Assembly (NCBI RefSeq): GCF_001641265.1
Contig: NW_020167526.1
Coordinates: forward strand, 310,001-374,000
Origin: Pseudogymnoascus destructans
Lineage: Eukaryota > Ascomycota > Leotiomycetes > Thelebolales > Thelebolaceae
Direction: 5' to 3'
DNA: 64,000 bases
Below, piece after piece: positions 33,046 through 42,926 of this stretch (its first letter is position 1; each line of letters begins with the position of its first letter). The position numbers were made by a program, and so were the translations under genes. The notes beneath the pieces were generated by a model that saw nothing but the letters and a program-made list of their open reading frames with translations, ran no database searches and had not been told where the DNA came from.

Positions 33046-33215
33046 ATGGTGGGGGGGAGTTGCAGCGCACCAATGGGGGGCGGGGTGCGAGGTATAGTGT
33101 ACTCTAGAACTTTGGGATGGGGGGGAGTCTACTTCTATGGGGGGATGGGGGGAGTCTACTTCTGGGGGGGTGGACGGGGTGGACGGGGTGGACGGGGGGT
33201 GGGTGGACACTGTAC
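33046..33215 (+). repeat. G-rich tract with GGGGTGGAC repeats
   Basis: Eight or more G-runs of four to seven bases in 170 bases, including three copies of GGGGTGGAC at about 33175-33203 and two of GGGGGGAGTCTACTTCT upstream. It fits the pattern for several G-quadruplexes on the plus strand. No coding gene. Confidence 0.85.
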
Positions 33216-33397
33216 GGAGGCAGGACTGAAGGAGAAGACTGCATTTGTCCACAACACAACAGAGACACGGCGGTTAGGCGACTGTAATCCACCCCGTGAC
33301 ACGCGCAATCCTGCCACCGAAGCGCTCGCGAGAGACAAATAAATCTCTGGTCGCGCGCGGCTGCTTGGGGGATTTGCATCGTCCCTACAGGCGACAG

Positions 33398-33436
33398 AAA
33401 CACACACCGCACACACCGCACACACAGCCACACACG
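33398..33436 (+). repeat. CACACCG microsatellite
   Basis: Tandem ACACACCGC units (three copies) that grade into CACACA repeats. Confidence 0.8.
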
Positions 33437-33628
33437 GGCGCAAGTACCCCCCGTGCCAAACAGGCCCGTCCACCAACCCCTTTCCCACTTCCCTTCCGCC
33501 GCTCAGTCCGTCTTGGTGTCCAACTACTGGAAACTGCTGAGTGTAGTCCACTACAACACGATTCAGTCGATGCCATTGGTGGGATGGAGGCGTACCTGCA
33601 GTAGTCGCGTGAGGATGGCGTGGGTGAG

Positions 33629-33655
33629 ATGCCTGGGATGCCTGGGATGCCTGGG
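33629..33655 (+). repeat. GATGCCTGG triplet repeat
   Basis: Three perfect 9-bp copies of GATGCCTGG. Confidence 0.8.
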
Positions 33656-33818
33656 CGATTCGCCTGTGAGTCCTGGCACGACCACAACCATCTCCTCCCA
33701 CTCTATTTTCGGGCACCTGTTAACTGTACATACCCCCCTCTCCGCCACTCTATTTCCGGCACCCGCACGAATCCCGTCCAAGCTTTCTCCCTCCCTTCCA
33801 GCCCACCACCTCAACCCA

Positions 33819-33838
33819 CCCCCCCCCCCCCCCCCCAT
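33819..33838 (+). repeat. Poly-C tract
   Basis: About 19-20 consecutive cytosines. Its length is a likely assembly or sequencing uncertainty, and it would be a G-quadruplex-prone run on the minus strand. Confidence 0.85.
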
Positions 33839-34249
33839 CAGGCCGAAGCCGCCAGCGTCCCATCGCCCTCCCCTTGGCACGCAGACAAGTCCGTTCGCCG
33901 CGCGTCAAGTCCGAGTCCAACGTCTTCATGCCGCGCCCCATGAACTTGCGTTGCCAGGGGTCCTCTGTGCGGGTTCTTGGCCATGGCCGGGTCAGGTTCT
34001 GCCGTGGTAAAGAAAAAAAAGTGAGTCGTCGTCGTTCGTTTTGGGGGTCCCCGCTGGGCTGGGGCGCGGGCCTGGAGAGGGACATCTCGGCTGCATCTTC
34101 AGATCGATGGACCTTCCCCACCACCGCCTCCTCCAGGGCACCAGACCAGGCGCCAGGGGGTGTTTGTGGACACATGGGGCGGCCATGATGGGTCGGGCTG
34201 CTTTGGGTTCGACCGAGGGGGTCGTGAGTTGTTGCCCATCGTGAGAGGA
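33839..34249. other. GC-rich stretch without a supported gene
   Basis: GC-rich, with overlapping open frames on both strands (for example 33750-34175 minus) that are low-complexity and lack domains. Considered non-coding or 5' flank of the CFEM gene. Confidence 0.4.
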
Positions 34250-34493
34250 CTATATCATAGAGGCTGTCTGCCTCTCAAGCCTTCTTCTGCTCTTCTCTTT
34301 TCACCTCAAACGAGCCTCACTTTCTTCTCTCTCCCATTTCACGTCATTTTGTCTTTTTTTTTCCCCCAGAGTCCAGAGTCATTCGCTTCTCTGCTCTCGC
34401 TTTCCTTTTCAAACTCGCTGCGATCTTATATCCAGCAGACGATCACTACACTTATAACAAACACGACTTAACCAGTCCGATTATACTGCCAAC
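34250..34493 (+). promoter_or_regulatory. Pyrimidine-rich leader of the CFEM gene
   Basis: A TATA-like CTATATCATA at about 34250 is followed by a CT-rich run (34270-34410, including an eight-T tract and TTCTTCTCTCTCCC), then ATCACTACACTTATAACAAACACGACTTAACC before the ATG. CT-rich tracts between TATA and start are typical of strongly expressed filamentous-fungal genes, which suggests high expression. Confidence 0.45.
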
Positions 34494-37400
34494 ATGAAGT
34501 CCCATTCTCTTGCTACTCTCGTAGCATTGGCTGCTACCCTCCACGGTGGTGTTGGCGCTGGCATCGGTGCTGACGCTGGCATCCACGGTGGTGTTGGCGC
34601 TGGCATCGGTGGTGGTGTTGGCGCTGGCATAGGTGCTGGCGCTGGCGTCCGCGGTGGCGCTGGCATCGGTGCGGGCGTCCGCGGTGGCGTTGGCGCTGGC
34701 ATCGGTGCTGGCGTCCGCGGTGGCGTTGGCGCTGGCATCGGTGCTGGAGTCCGCGGTGGCGTTGGCGCTGGCATCGGTGCTGGCGTCCGCGGTGGCGTTG
34801 GCGCTGGCATCGGTGCTGGCGTCCGCGGTGGCGTTGGCGCTGGCATCCACGTTGCTCGCACTAGCATCGGTGCTGACGCTGGCATCGGTGCTGGTGTTGG
34901 CGCTGGCATCGGTGCTAGCCTTGACGCTGGCATTGGTGCTGGCGCTGGCATCGGCGCTGACGCTGGCATCAAGGGTGGTATTGGCGCTGGCATCGGTGCT
35001 GACGCTGGCATCAAGGGTGGCGCAGGCATCGGTGCTGGTGCTGGCGCTGGCATTGGTGCTGACGCTGGCATCAAGGGTGGCGCAAGCATCGGTGCTGGTG
35101 CTGGCATTGGTGCTGGCGCTGGCATCGGTGCTGATGCTGGCATCAAGGGTGGTGTTGGCGCTGGCATCGGTGCTGACGCTGGCATCAAGGGTGGTGTTGG
35201 CGCTGGCATTGGTGCTGACGCTGGCATCAAGGGTGGTGTTGGCGCTGGCATCGGTGCTGACGCCGGCATCAAGGGTGGCGCAGGCATCGGTGCTGGTGCT
35301 GGCATTGGTGCTGGCGCTGGCATCGGTGCTGGCGCTGGCATCGGTGCTGGCGCTGGCATCGGTGCTGATGCTGGCATCAAGGGTGGTGTTGGCGCTGGCA
35401 TCGGTGCTGACGCTGGCATCAAGGGTGGCGCAGGCATCGGTGCTGGCCTTGACGCTGGCATCAAGGGTGGTGTTGGCGCTGGCATTGGTGCTGACGCTGG
35501 CATCAAGGGTGGCGCAGGCATCGGTGCTGGCCTTGACGCTGGCATTGGTGCTGGCATTGGTGCTGGCGCTGGCATTGGTGCTGGCATCGGTGCTGGCGCT
35601 GGCATTGGTGCTGGCATCGGTGCTGGCCTTGACGCTGGCATTGGTGCTGGCGCTGGCATCAAGGGTGGCGCAGGCATCGGTGCTGACGCTGGCATCAAGG
35701 GTGGCGCAGGCATCGGTGCTGGCCTTGACGCTGGCATTGGTGCTGGCGCTGGCATCAAGGGTGTCGCTGGCATCGGTGCTGACGTTGGCATCAAGGGTGG
35801 CGCAGGCATCGGTGCTGGCATCGGAGCTGGTGTTGGTGCTGGCATCGGAGCTGGTGTTGGCGCAGGCATCGGAGCTGGTGTTGGCATCCAGGGTGTTGTC
35901 ACCGTACGTCGAGCTTGTTCACCTACTAAGTTCCTCATCTAACATACCGCAGGGATGGAACAACGCTCCTATATTCTCTTGCCCCGGCAAGACCCCCATC
36001 GACAAGTGTACCACGCCCCAGTGGTCTGGCTTCACCTGGGCTGACCTGAACCTCGGATTATTCGATCACTACGGAGGCTTCGAATTCTCCGGCGGATGGA
36101 ACTGCAAGTCCTCCTTCGGTGGCCGCAAGCGTGATGCTCTCCTCCCAAGGACCTTCGGAGTAAGTCGCAAACGATCACTGCAAAACCGTTCCCCATTAAC
36201 ACCCACCAGTCCAAGTGTATCACCGGCAACGCCCTAAGCGACATAAGCACCGGCCTCAAGATCAAGGCCAGCGAGGTCGACAAGTTCTCCATCACCCACT
36301 TCCAGGTGTCCGTCGAGTTCGACTGCGACCTCGAGTTCCACTACACCCTCCCCGACAACTCTATCTGCAAGCAGAAGTCGCACTGCAAGACAACCGGTAC
36401 CACCGTCAAGAACACCCAGTGTGGTGGCGCCAAGGACGTGACCGTCGTCTTCGTCAAGGCAGCCATCGGAGTAAAGTCCTCCTGCAACATCGGCATCCAC
36501 AGCATCGGATTCGACTGCCCTAACCCCACTGCTACTGCCAGCACCGTAAAGTCCACCACCATTGCTGCGCCAACTGTCCAGTCCACCATTGCTGCGCCAA
36601 CTATCCAGTCCACTGCTGCGCCAACTGTTAAGTCCACTACTGCTGCGCCAACTGTCCAGACCACCCCCCCAGCGACCATCCATGCCTCCACTGAGACCGA
36701 GGTTACTCTGACCACCATCGTCACCGATGTCACCGTCACATCGTGCCCAGTCACTCTCACCCACGTCACCTCCGGCCTCACCTCCATCGAGACCACGCTG
36801 ACCACCTCTACTGTCGTCCTCACCTCCATCAAGACCTTCTGCCCCAAGTGCACCCGCACCAATCCATCGGGCCCAGAGCAGACCGGCATCCCATCGAACA
36901 CCCATACCGTCCCTAAGCAAACTACCACCAAGGGTGCCGAGCCAACCAACACCACCATCGCTCCTCCCCAGACCAACTCCACCACCCCAGGCGGCGGCCT
37001 CCCCTGCCCACCCGTCCTCCCTCAGTGCATCAAGACCTGGCTCCCAGTCGACTGCAAGTCCAACTCAGACATCGGCTGCTTCTGCCCCAAGGCCGACTTC
37101 ACCAAGAATCTGTTCGGGTGTCTGAGCGCCTTCGGTGCCACCGACGCTGAGATCAACAAGGCCGCTGAGTACTTCCAGGGTATCTGCGCACCATACGTCC
37201 CTACCAACCCGGGCATCATCACCGACTGCCCCGACAAGGGAGCTGTTGAGATCCAGAAGCCCCTCACTGGTCCCGTCACCACCATCGTCGTCGACACCAC
37301 CGTCACCGTCCCGTGCGAGCCAACCGGAACCGCTACTGAGACTACCTTCACCGTCACCGCCATCTCCACCAAGGTCACTGTCCCACAGGTCGTCCTTGCC

Positions 37401-37661
37401 ACCACCAACAGCCAGGTCATCGTCGTTACCGGCCCAGCCACTGTTCATGCCACCCCCACTGCCCCGGCCCGCGTCTTCACCGCCCCCGCTGGTGCCGTCC
37501 CAGGCTTCACCACCAGCCGCGCGGGTGCTGCCGCCGGAACCGGAACCGGTGGTCTCCCGAAGCCAACCCAGCCGCCGTTCGTGCCTGGTAGCGCCTCCAA
37601 GAGCGCTGTCAGCGCTGGTGTGCTCGGTGCCGTTATGGCGCTTTTTGCGCTCGTTGTCTAA
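34494..37661 (+). CDS. Large GPI-anchored CFEM protein with Gly/Ala/Ile repeat domain
   Basis: Three exons: 34494-35903, 35953-36159, 36210-37661; introns start GTACGT and GTAAGT. About 1022 residues. A signal peptide (1-20) is followed by about 450 residues of six- and twelve-residue repeats (GAGIGA, GADAGIKGGV). A cysteine-containing region follows (about 470-650: PGKTPIDKC...WSGFTWADLNLGLFDHYGG) with a dibasic RKR site, then a Thr/Ser/Pro-rich linker. The CFEM domain lies at about 805-878 with eight cysteines (CPPVLPQC, CFCP) and the Asp before CFC that binds haem in this family. A second Thr-rich stalk and a C-terminal hydrophobic tail (SAGVLGAVMALFALVV) form the GPI signal. CFEM proteins act at the cell surface in haem/iron uptake, adhesion or virulence. 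The repeat block is much longer than in typical members. Confidence 0.92.
34560..35890 (+). repeat. Coding minisatellite (18-bp based) in the CFEM gene
   Basis: Units built on GGCGCTGGCATCGGTGCT with higher-order blocks (GGTGCTGACGCTGGCATCAAGGGT) repeated dozens of times with almost no divergence. The 5' part uses the variant with GTCCGCGGTGGC, the middle and 3' parts the ATCAAGGGT variant. Copy number is likely to differ between strains. Confidence 0.92.
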
Positions 37662-38472
37662 GCTTTAGCTTGAGATAAAGTAGTGTCGAGAAGAGGGGAA
37701 AATGATGAAGGGATACCCGCCCAAGGGTGGAGAATAATTTACACGTTGCCATTCGGTGTAGGAATTACGGAGAGAAAGAATACTTTGTATATGCGATATT
37801 TAGCGCCGCTTTTTATTGAGGATTGATCGCGGAGTGCGTGCGGTCTGATCGGCCAACTCTTTTGGAATTGATAGTAGATTTTGGGGATTATGATGGGGAA
37901 GGTAGATTAGAAGTAATTGGAGGGGGAGATAATAAAGTGTTCGAATCGATTGATGCTATGATACTACGATCTACTACTTTTACATGGTGATATTGTATGA
38001 ATGTGACAATGCTGTTATATGATTACCTTTTTACCCTTCGATGAGTCTTGCATCCGTGTAAGTCATAAATACGACTGATAATTATGAGACGTCTAATTTT
38101 ACCGAAATATCTCCCCGCACGTGATACCGCTCAACAACCTTGGCACAATTTCCCATTTACGGCGGCGCGTGCAGAAATCGCGATGTAGCACCCACATGTC
38201 CGGACCACAAACTCACCCACGGATCGAGGAAGCAATAGATCTGGACCAAAGGATATTTTAAAGTTGTTGTCGCGCCGATCGTCCATCCGATCCTCTCTTC
38301 TCCGCATCGGCTCAAGCTCCCCACAAACACCGGCGCTATCTAACCTCGGCACGCGCCCCGGCTGGTTATCAAGATACCACAGGCACAGGGGCGGGATAGA
38401 TAAAACTGCCTCTAGTAAGGGACTGGACATACTGGTGCCCCACGTTCTTTTAATTCTCGTGCCTACCTTACG
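37662..38472. other. Intergenic: CFEM 3' flank and thioesterase promoter
   Basis: 811 bases. The left half is AT-rich presumed 3' UTR and terminator sequence, the right half the thioesterase upstream region. No gene. Confidence 0.4.
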
Positions 38473-39222
38473 ATGACGCAGACACGGAGCAAAATGTCGC
38501 ATCAACCATCAGCATCACCACCGTCACTCTCACTCCCAACCACCACCACCGCCGCCAGCACCAGTACAATGTCCCCCGCCACCACCCCCTCAAACCCAGA
38601 CCTAACCCACTTCCTCACCCACCCCTGGTGCGCAGCCCTCCTCTCCGCCCCAGACACTACGCTCTTACCCACCCCCTCCCGCGTCCCCAAGGAAAGCACT
38701 GAGGACTCTTTCTTTGCCATCACGCTGCGCACGGGGGATACGATTCCGTATATGCTGTCTTTTTCCTCTCCCCGGCCCTCTGACGGAGTCGTCGCCGACG
38801 CTGCCACGGACCCCTCAGCCCCACCACTAGCGCCAGGGATAGGGACAGAGCAAGTCTCAACCCTCTTCGCTTTAGGAGACGCCCTAAACGGCTACCCCAC
38901 AACCGCCCACGGCGGCCTCATAGCCGCCCTCTTTGACGAAGCAATGGGCGTCTCCATGATGCGCTTGCGTTCCTCGGCGGCGAATCCGAAATGCCCGCTG
39001 GCGGGAACGGATATCGTGACGGCGAGCTTGAAGGTTGATTTTGTGAGGAGGTTGGCGACGCCCGGGGTGGTGGTGGTGAGGGTTTGGGTGGCGGAGAGGA
39101 GGGGGAGGAAGTGGGTGCTTGAAGGGGAGATGCTGGGGGTGGGGGAGGGAGGGGAAGGGGAGGGGGGAATGGTGGTGGGGAGGGCGAGGGGGGTTTGGGT
39201 GGAGGTGCGGGCTAGTCTGTAA
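38473..39222 (+). CDS. Hotdog-fold (4HBT/PaaI-like) thioesterase
   Basis: A 249-residue ORF. The first about 35 residues are Ser/Thr-rich and may be untranslated: alternative ATGs lie at 38494 and 38569, and MSPATTPSNPDLTHFL at 38569 is a good fit to the family start. The hallmark is TAHGGLIAALFDEAMG (about 140-155), the HGG loop and helix that hold the thioester and catalytic acid. GTDIVTASLKVDFVRRLATPG is the central strand pair. It hydrolyses acyl-CoA or similar thioesters and is probably a dimer or tetramer. The C-terminus has a low-complexity Gly/Glu insert (about 215-230). Codon use is GC-rich, like neighbouring core genes. Confidence 0.88.
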   Translation: MTQTRSKMSHQPSASPPSLSLPTTTTAASTSTMSPATTPSNPDLTHFLTHPWCAALLSAPDTTLLPTPSRVPKESTEDSFFAITLRTGDTIPYMLSFSSPRPSDGVVADAATDPSAPPLAPGIGTEQVSTLFALGDALNGYPTTAHGGLIAALFDEAMGVSMMRLRSSAANPKCPLAGTDIVTASLKVDFVRRLATPGVVVVRVWVAERRGRKWVLEGEMLGVGEGGEGEGGMVVGRARGVWVEVRASL

Positions 39223-39624
39223 AGGGGGTGGGGGATGCTTCTAAGTTGTGCGCGCTGGCTCGTGGCGAGTGGAGGGGGGGGAAGCGGCCATGCATGTTTT
39301 CGCTATCGCTATGATAGGGGCGGCAAGAGCATCTGGGTATCTCGACGTATGAGGGAGAAGGGCGGCTAGACTTTGGTGCGGAGGGACGAGAAAAACTTGA
39401 TTATAAGACATATGTTAGACCCGGCGGGGCCATAGAAAGGAAATTGGATGAGGAGTGAGTAGAAGAGTCGAGGTCAGAGTTAGACTAGAAGTTGCATTTC
39501 CTTCTGGTATGAACCTGAAGATGATTGTTGATAATGCCATTTACTTGCCACCTCATGAATCACCTCATCAAGTTCAAATGCATTCACTACCACAGCAAAA
39601 CCCCCAACATATAATTCATATTCC
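39223..39624. other. Intergenic, no gene
   Basis: 402 bases, thioesterase 3' flank and upstream region of the small CaaX protein. Nothing recognised. Confidence 0.4.
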
Positions 39625-40008
39625 ATGAATGCCTCCCAAGACAATAATGCCTCAATCCTCACAATGGACCCTGACTCAGCCGCCCCCAATAAACCAGAAC
39701 CCCTAAAGCACCCACGTAGCCATTATTGGAAAACCACAAAAAAAGGCCGCATCATGGAAAAGTGGGTGCTGGAAAAGAATAGCGAGGGGAAGACGGTGCG
39801 GAAGGTGGATCTCGTGCATCCGAAGACGGGAGCGAGGAAAAGGAAGAGGGTGGGACGGTATGATAGGTTGCCTGCGCTGGTGAGGATTGCGAGTGGTGGT
39901 GCGAGGATGGAAGGGGGGGAGGGGAATGATAAGGGGGATGATGTGGAGGAGGATGGGGAGGGAGAGGGGGAGGGGAAGAAGAAGAAGAAGAAGTGTGTGG
40001 TTATGTAG
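39625..40008 (+). CDS. Small basic protein with polybasic CaaX tail
   Basis: A 127-residue ORF. Residues 29-85 are a conserved-looking basic core (YWKTTKKGRIMEKWVLEK, HPKTGARKRKRVGRYDRLPAL). Residues 95-115 are acidic, and the protein ends KKKKKKCVVM. Cys-Val-Val-Met is a good CaaX box (Met favours farnesylation), and six lysines just before it match the K-Ras4B-type plasma-membrane targeting signal. It is predicted to be a farnesylated, membrane-bound adaptor or regulator. No GTPase motifs are present. An alternative start at MDPDSAAP (about 39664) is possible. Family unknown. Confidence 0.7.
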   Translation: MNASQDNNASILTMDPDSAAPNKPEPLKHPRSHYWKTTKKGRIMEKWVLEKNSEGKTVRKVDLVHPKTGARKRKRVGRYDRLPALVRIASGGARMEGGEGNDKGDDVEEDGEGEGEGKKKKKKCVVM

Positions 40009-40196
40009 TCCGGTGGCTGGTCGGGAGATGTAATTCTGACTGGGGAATAAATCGGGATTGCTAGCTTCGGAAGAGCATGCTTGGATGCGGGTTTCTAGAA
40101 CTTTGATAACTATTGACCGCAGAATAACGCAATCAATTCCGCACGTATCTCAGTCATGGAATCAGCATAGCAAGCACCACCGCAACGACGCATCTT

Positions 40197-40745
40197 CTAC
40201 TTATGCGGCCCTTTTAACCCATAAATCTCCCTCCTCTCCTTCTCAAAATCATCACAGTGCTCAAGAATTTCCCCCGCCTCCAACTCCTCCACGAGCGTCC
40301 ACACAAAATCCTGACAGCACCAGTACTCATCCTCATTATGGATCGTCGACACCCTCGCAAATTCCATGAGGTTCTGCAGATTTTCCACGTCCACGTACCC
40401 AACAGGATGCGTATCCAACGTAGTCACAGGTGCGTTTGTGAAAACCCGACCCTCGGCGTACGTGAACCGTTTCCGCGATCCTTCGACTTCGCACTCAAAA
40501 CCCTCCGTGTCTCCGTCCTTGTCCTCTACGAAGAGGGCCCAGTGCTTGAAAGCTGGATCGCCGCCCTTGCGACGGACGATGGACACGAGGCGGTACTCGG
40601 AGTGGTAATCGGCGTCTACCAGGGCTTCCTCTTGCTCCTCGGGCTCTTCAGGGTCATCTTCGTATATCATCTCGCCTGTTTGCGTGTTGGTGGAGGCCCA
40701 GAGCTGGGTATTCTCGTCGAAGTGGCGGGTCCAGCCGTCGTTCAT
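40197..40745 (-). CDS. WW-like domain protein of unknown function
   Basis: About 182 residues from MNDGWTRHFDENTQ; an upstream in-frame ATG at 40832 gives 29 extra residues with no pattern. GWTRHFDENTQLWASTNTQTGE resembles a WW-type fold (first Trp; Asn/Thr turn; second aromatic) and is followed by an acidic stretch EDDPEEPEEQEE. The C-terminal 130 residues (LVSIVRRKGGDPAFKHWALFVEDKDGD, YWCCQDFVWTLVEELEAGEI) look like a small globular domain seen in fungal hypothetical proteins with a His...Cys-Cys-Gln-Asp arrangement reminiscent of NlpC/papain-fold proteins. That similarity is a suggestion only. Confidence 0.65.
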   Translation of the reverse strand: MNDGWTRHFDENTQLWASTNTQTGEMIYEDDPEEPEEQEEALVDADYHSEYRLVSIVRRKGGDPAFKHWALFVEDKDGDTEGFECEVEGSRKRFTYAEGRVFTNAPVTTLDTHPVGYVDVENLQNLMEFARVSTIHNEDEYWCCQDFVWTLVEELEAGEILEHCDDFEKERREIYGLKGPHK

Positions 40746-41269
40746 GGTGGGGGTTGTGGGGCCGGCCTTGGCTGGGGAAATGTGGGAGGTGTGGATGCCG
40801 AGGAGGGGTTTATAAACGATGCTGAGTGTCAAGGCAGCTGTTGTTTGAACTAAATGGACACAAAGCTAGGTGAGGTGCGGATTTATAGTGATGGTGGATA
40901 CCTACTTATTCGTGTGAAACAGATAGGCAGCCGCCAGGGAACCACTCTCCAACACTTGCTCGCCATCCTGTAGCGTTCTTCGCCTTCGATCTGCCGTTAC
41001 AAATTATAATATTTGTGGCGACCTAGGTTATTCGAGAATGGTCTGAAATTATTCTTCCATCTTTACTTCAATGCAGGGATTTTGGAGTTCATTCACTGAT
41101 GGCGGCTCATCAACGGATCTTTGATATATACGAGCCCGATATCATTCGAGGTGCCTATTCACTAACGTATTTCAAGCGAGTCGCCACCAACAACACCGAA
41201 ATTTGACTATGACTATATTGACCCTTATTCGATCGTAATTGATTCCTAGCGCCTCTTGCACGTATGGGC
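40746..41269. other. Intergenic, no gene
   Basis: About 520 bases: upstream region of the WW-like gene and the approach to the transposon relic. Nothing recognised. Confidence 0.4.
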
Positions 41270-41767
41270 ATTGTGTACTATCTTCTCACATTGGCTATAG
41301 CGCTGCTGTCGGCCTGTAGAACCTACCTGCCGAGCAGTCTCACTTGCTACCTCCGTACGGACCTAAGTATCAACCTTAGCTGCCTAAAGGATATCCTCTC
41401 CCTCTTGTATAGAGAGACTACCCCCTTGCATTATACGCCTCTTACGCTTCCTTTCCCTCCTCTTTTTCTGTTCATTTGCCGCTTGTAGAGCCTTAACTTC
41501 TGCCTTAAGCAGTGTATTAGATAGTATTATACGGCCCGTATACGGGTTCATTTTTGTAACCAGTGCGTATACGATACGGGTTCAACTCAATACGCACTGG
41601 CACTGGTTAATACGATACGGAGCCCGTATACTGGCCGTATACGGGCCGTATTAACCACGTGACACAATGAAAAATGATCTGAAGTATATAACTTACTTCA
41701 ATGAGGGCTTGTAGTATAGAAAGTAGTGCATTGGGCTATCTAGTATATTCTAAAAGCAGCACTTGAT

Positions 41768-42043
41768 CTACATATTGTAGAACTGGGAGAGAAGCTCCTC
41801 GGATTCCTTGGTTGGGGACAACAGCAACAATCTGTCGTCAGATGGGAGGATCCACTTGTACTCAGCTGGCTCAGTCTCTTCTCTCAACACCTCCCAGGCC
41901 CGAAAGGCGCCAAGTGCATCAGAATCCAACTGAAAGCCATAGAACTCAGTATCATAGCCATCAGGGTACCAGTCAGCAGGGCCAGGAAGGTAGACTTGTT
42001 CGCCATCGAAGCTCCATGATGCAAAGTTCCGCCAAACTGCCAT
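41768..42043 (-). CDS. ORF inside the hAT element, possible captured fragment
   Basis: 91 codons from MAVWRNFASWSFDGEQVYLP to LLSQFYNM; the open frame extends upstream to about 42090 without a better ATG. Composition is that of a globular protein (Trp/Tyr-rich: PGPADWYPDGYDTEFYGFQ) and unlike any hAT domain I know. A GTTAAT...CTACAG intron-like stretch (about 42087-42134) separates it from the transposase frame, but the phase does not match. It may be a captured host-gene fragment. Unlikely to be expressed alone. Confidence 0.4.
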   Translation of the reverse strand: MAVWRNFASWSFDGEQVYLPGPADWYPDGYDTEFYGFQLDSDALGAFRAWEVLREETEPAEYKWILPSDDRLLLLSPTKESEELLSQFYNM

Positions 42044-42135
42044 CTGTGTCTTGGTGAAGTAGAGGTGCGGGGGGGTCTTCTCATAATAAGTCCTGTAGAT
42101 GTTAGCTGATTACTATAAATATTACTATAAAGTTA

Positions 42136-42926
42136 TTAACCTGTATGCTCGCCATCTAGTTCTTGTAATGCAAGAACAGAGTGTTCTAATTGGCCAGTTT
42201 CGGATATATAGTGTGCGATTATACCAAGAATTGCAAGAGAGTTGGGAGAAGTCCAGAGGTCAACTGTAAAGTGGGCTTTTGACAGAGCTGATTGTACATC
42301 GCGTTTGATCTGTTGCTTTTGAGCCTTGTATGTACGCAACGTCCAGGTCTGTATTGTTGAAATGAGTTAGGTAGCCAGTTATCGATCTCTGGATTAAGGT
42401 AATGGAGTAATGCCCTAAATTCCAATATTGTTGCCATACAGAAAGGGACTCCACAAGTTGTAATCCATCGTACATATAGCTGCTCAACAACAGCAGGGTC
42501 TAAGGCTTCAGTTGCAACAGTAGAAAGGCAGCGGCGTTTATGATTTATCTCTTTAGCTTTGTCGAAAGCTTCAGCGATATTGCTTTGAATTGAAGTAGTT
42601 CGAGATTCCTGAGTAGAGGATATATCTATGTCGTGTTCTTTTAAGTGCCTTGTAATAATCTTTGTTCCGCCAGACTCAAGATACTCTTTTAGACAGTATC
42701 TACAACGCCATATTAACCTGCCCTGGTAGTTCCGAATGATATCGCAGCGGCTAACAGGTGTATGGTCCCAGACTTTCGAAAATCGTCTGCTTGCAGTTGT
42801 TGTTACAGAAACAGAGGGAGAGGATAGCGTACGTTTAAGTATAGGCGAAGTCGGGGTTTCGAATCGTTCACTGACAAATAGCTCACTGTCGAGCTGTGAC
42901 AGTATATCCGAAGGTTGTGAAGTCAT
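42136..42926 (-). pseudogene. BED-zinc-finger hAT transposase, truncated and frameshifted
   Basis: From MTSQPSDILSQLDSELFV at 42926. The BED finger (VWDHTPVSR...WRCRYCLKEYLESGGTKIITRHLKEH) gives a C-x2-C...H-x3-H set. Homology continues to LPNSF, where a frameshift near 42355 moves to the frame TYKAQKQQIKRDVQSALSKAHFTVDLWTSPN, which holds the first RNase-H-type catalytic Asp (VDLW). It ends ELDGEHTG then stop at 42136. The central insertion, second catalytic block and C-terminal dimerisation domain are absent. Not functional. Confidence 0.82.

Noticed and set aside
33156..33716. 186-codon minus-strand ORF in the G-rich region
   Set aside because: Low-complexity translation of simple repeats; no domain or codon bias.
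34481..35938. 485-codon antisense ORF (Met-Pro-Ala repeats)
   Set aside because: It is the complement of the CFEM coding repeat; no domain, no introns, and the sense gene has signal peptide, splice sites and CFEM domain.
36234..36985. Two minus-strand ORFs over 200 codons
   Set aside because: Complement of Thr-rich CFEM linker; no domains.
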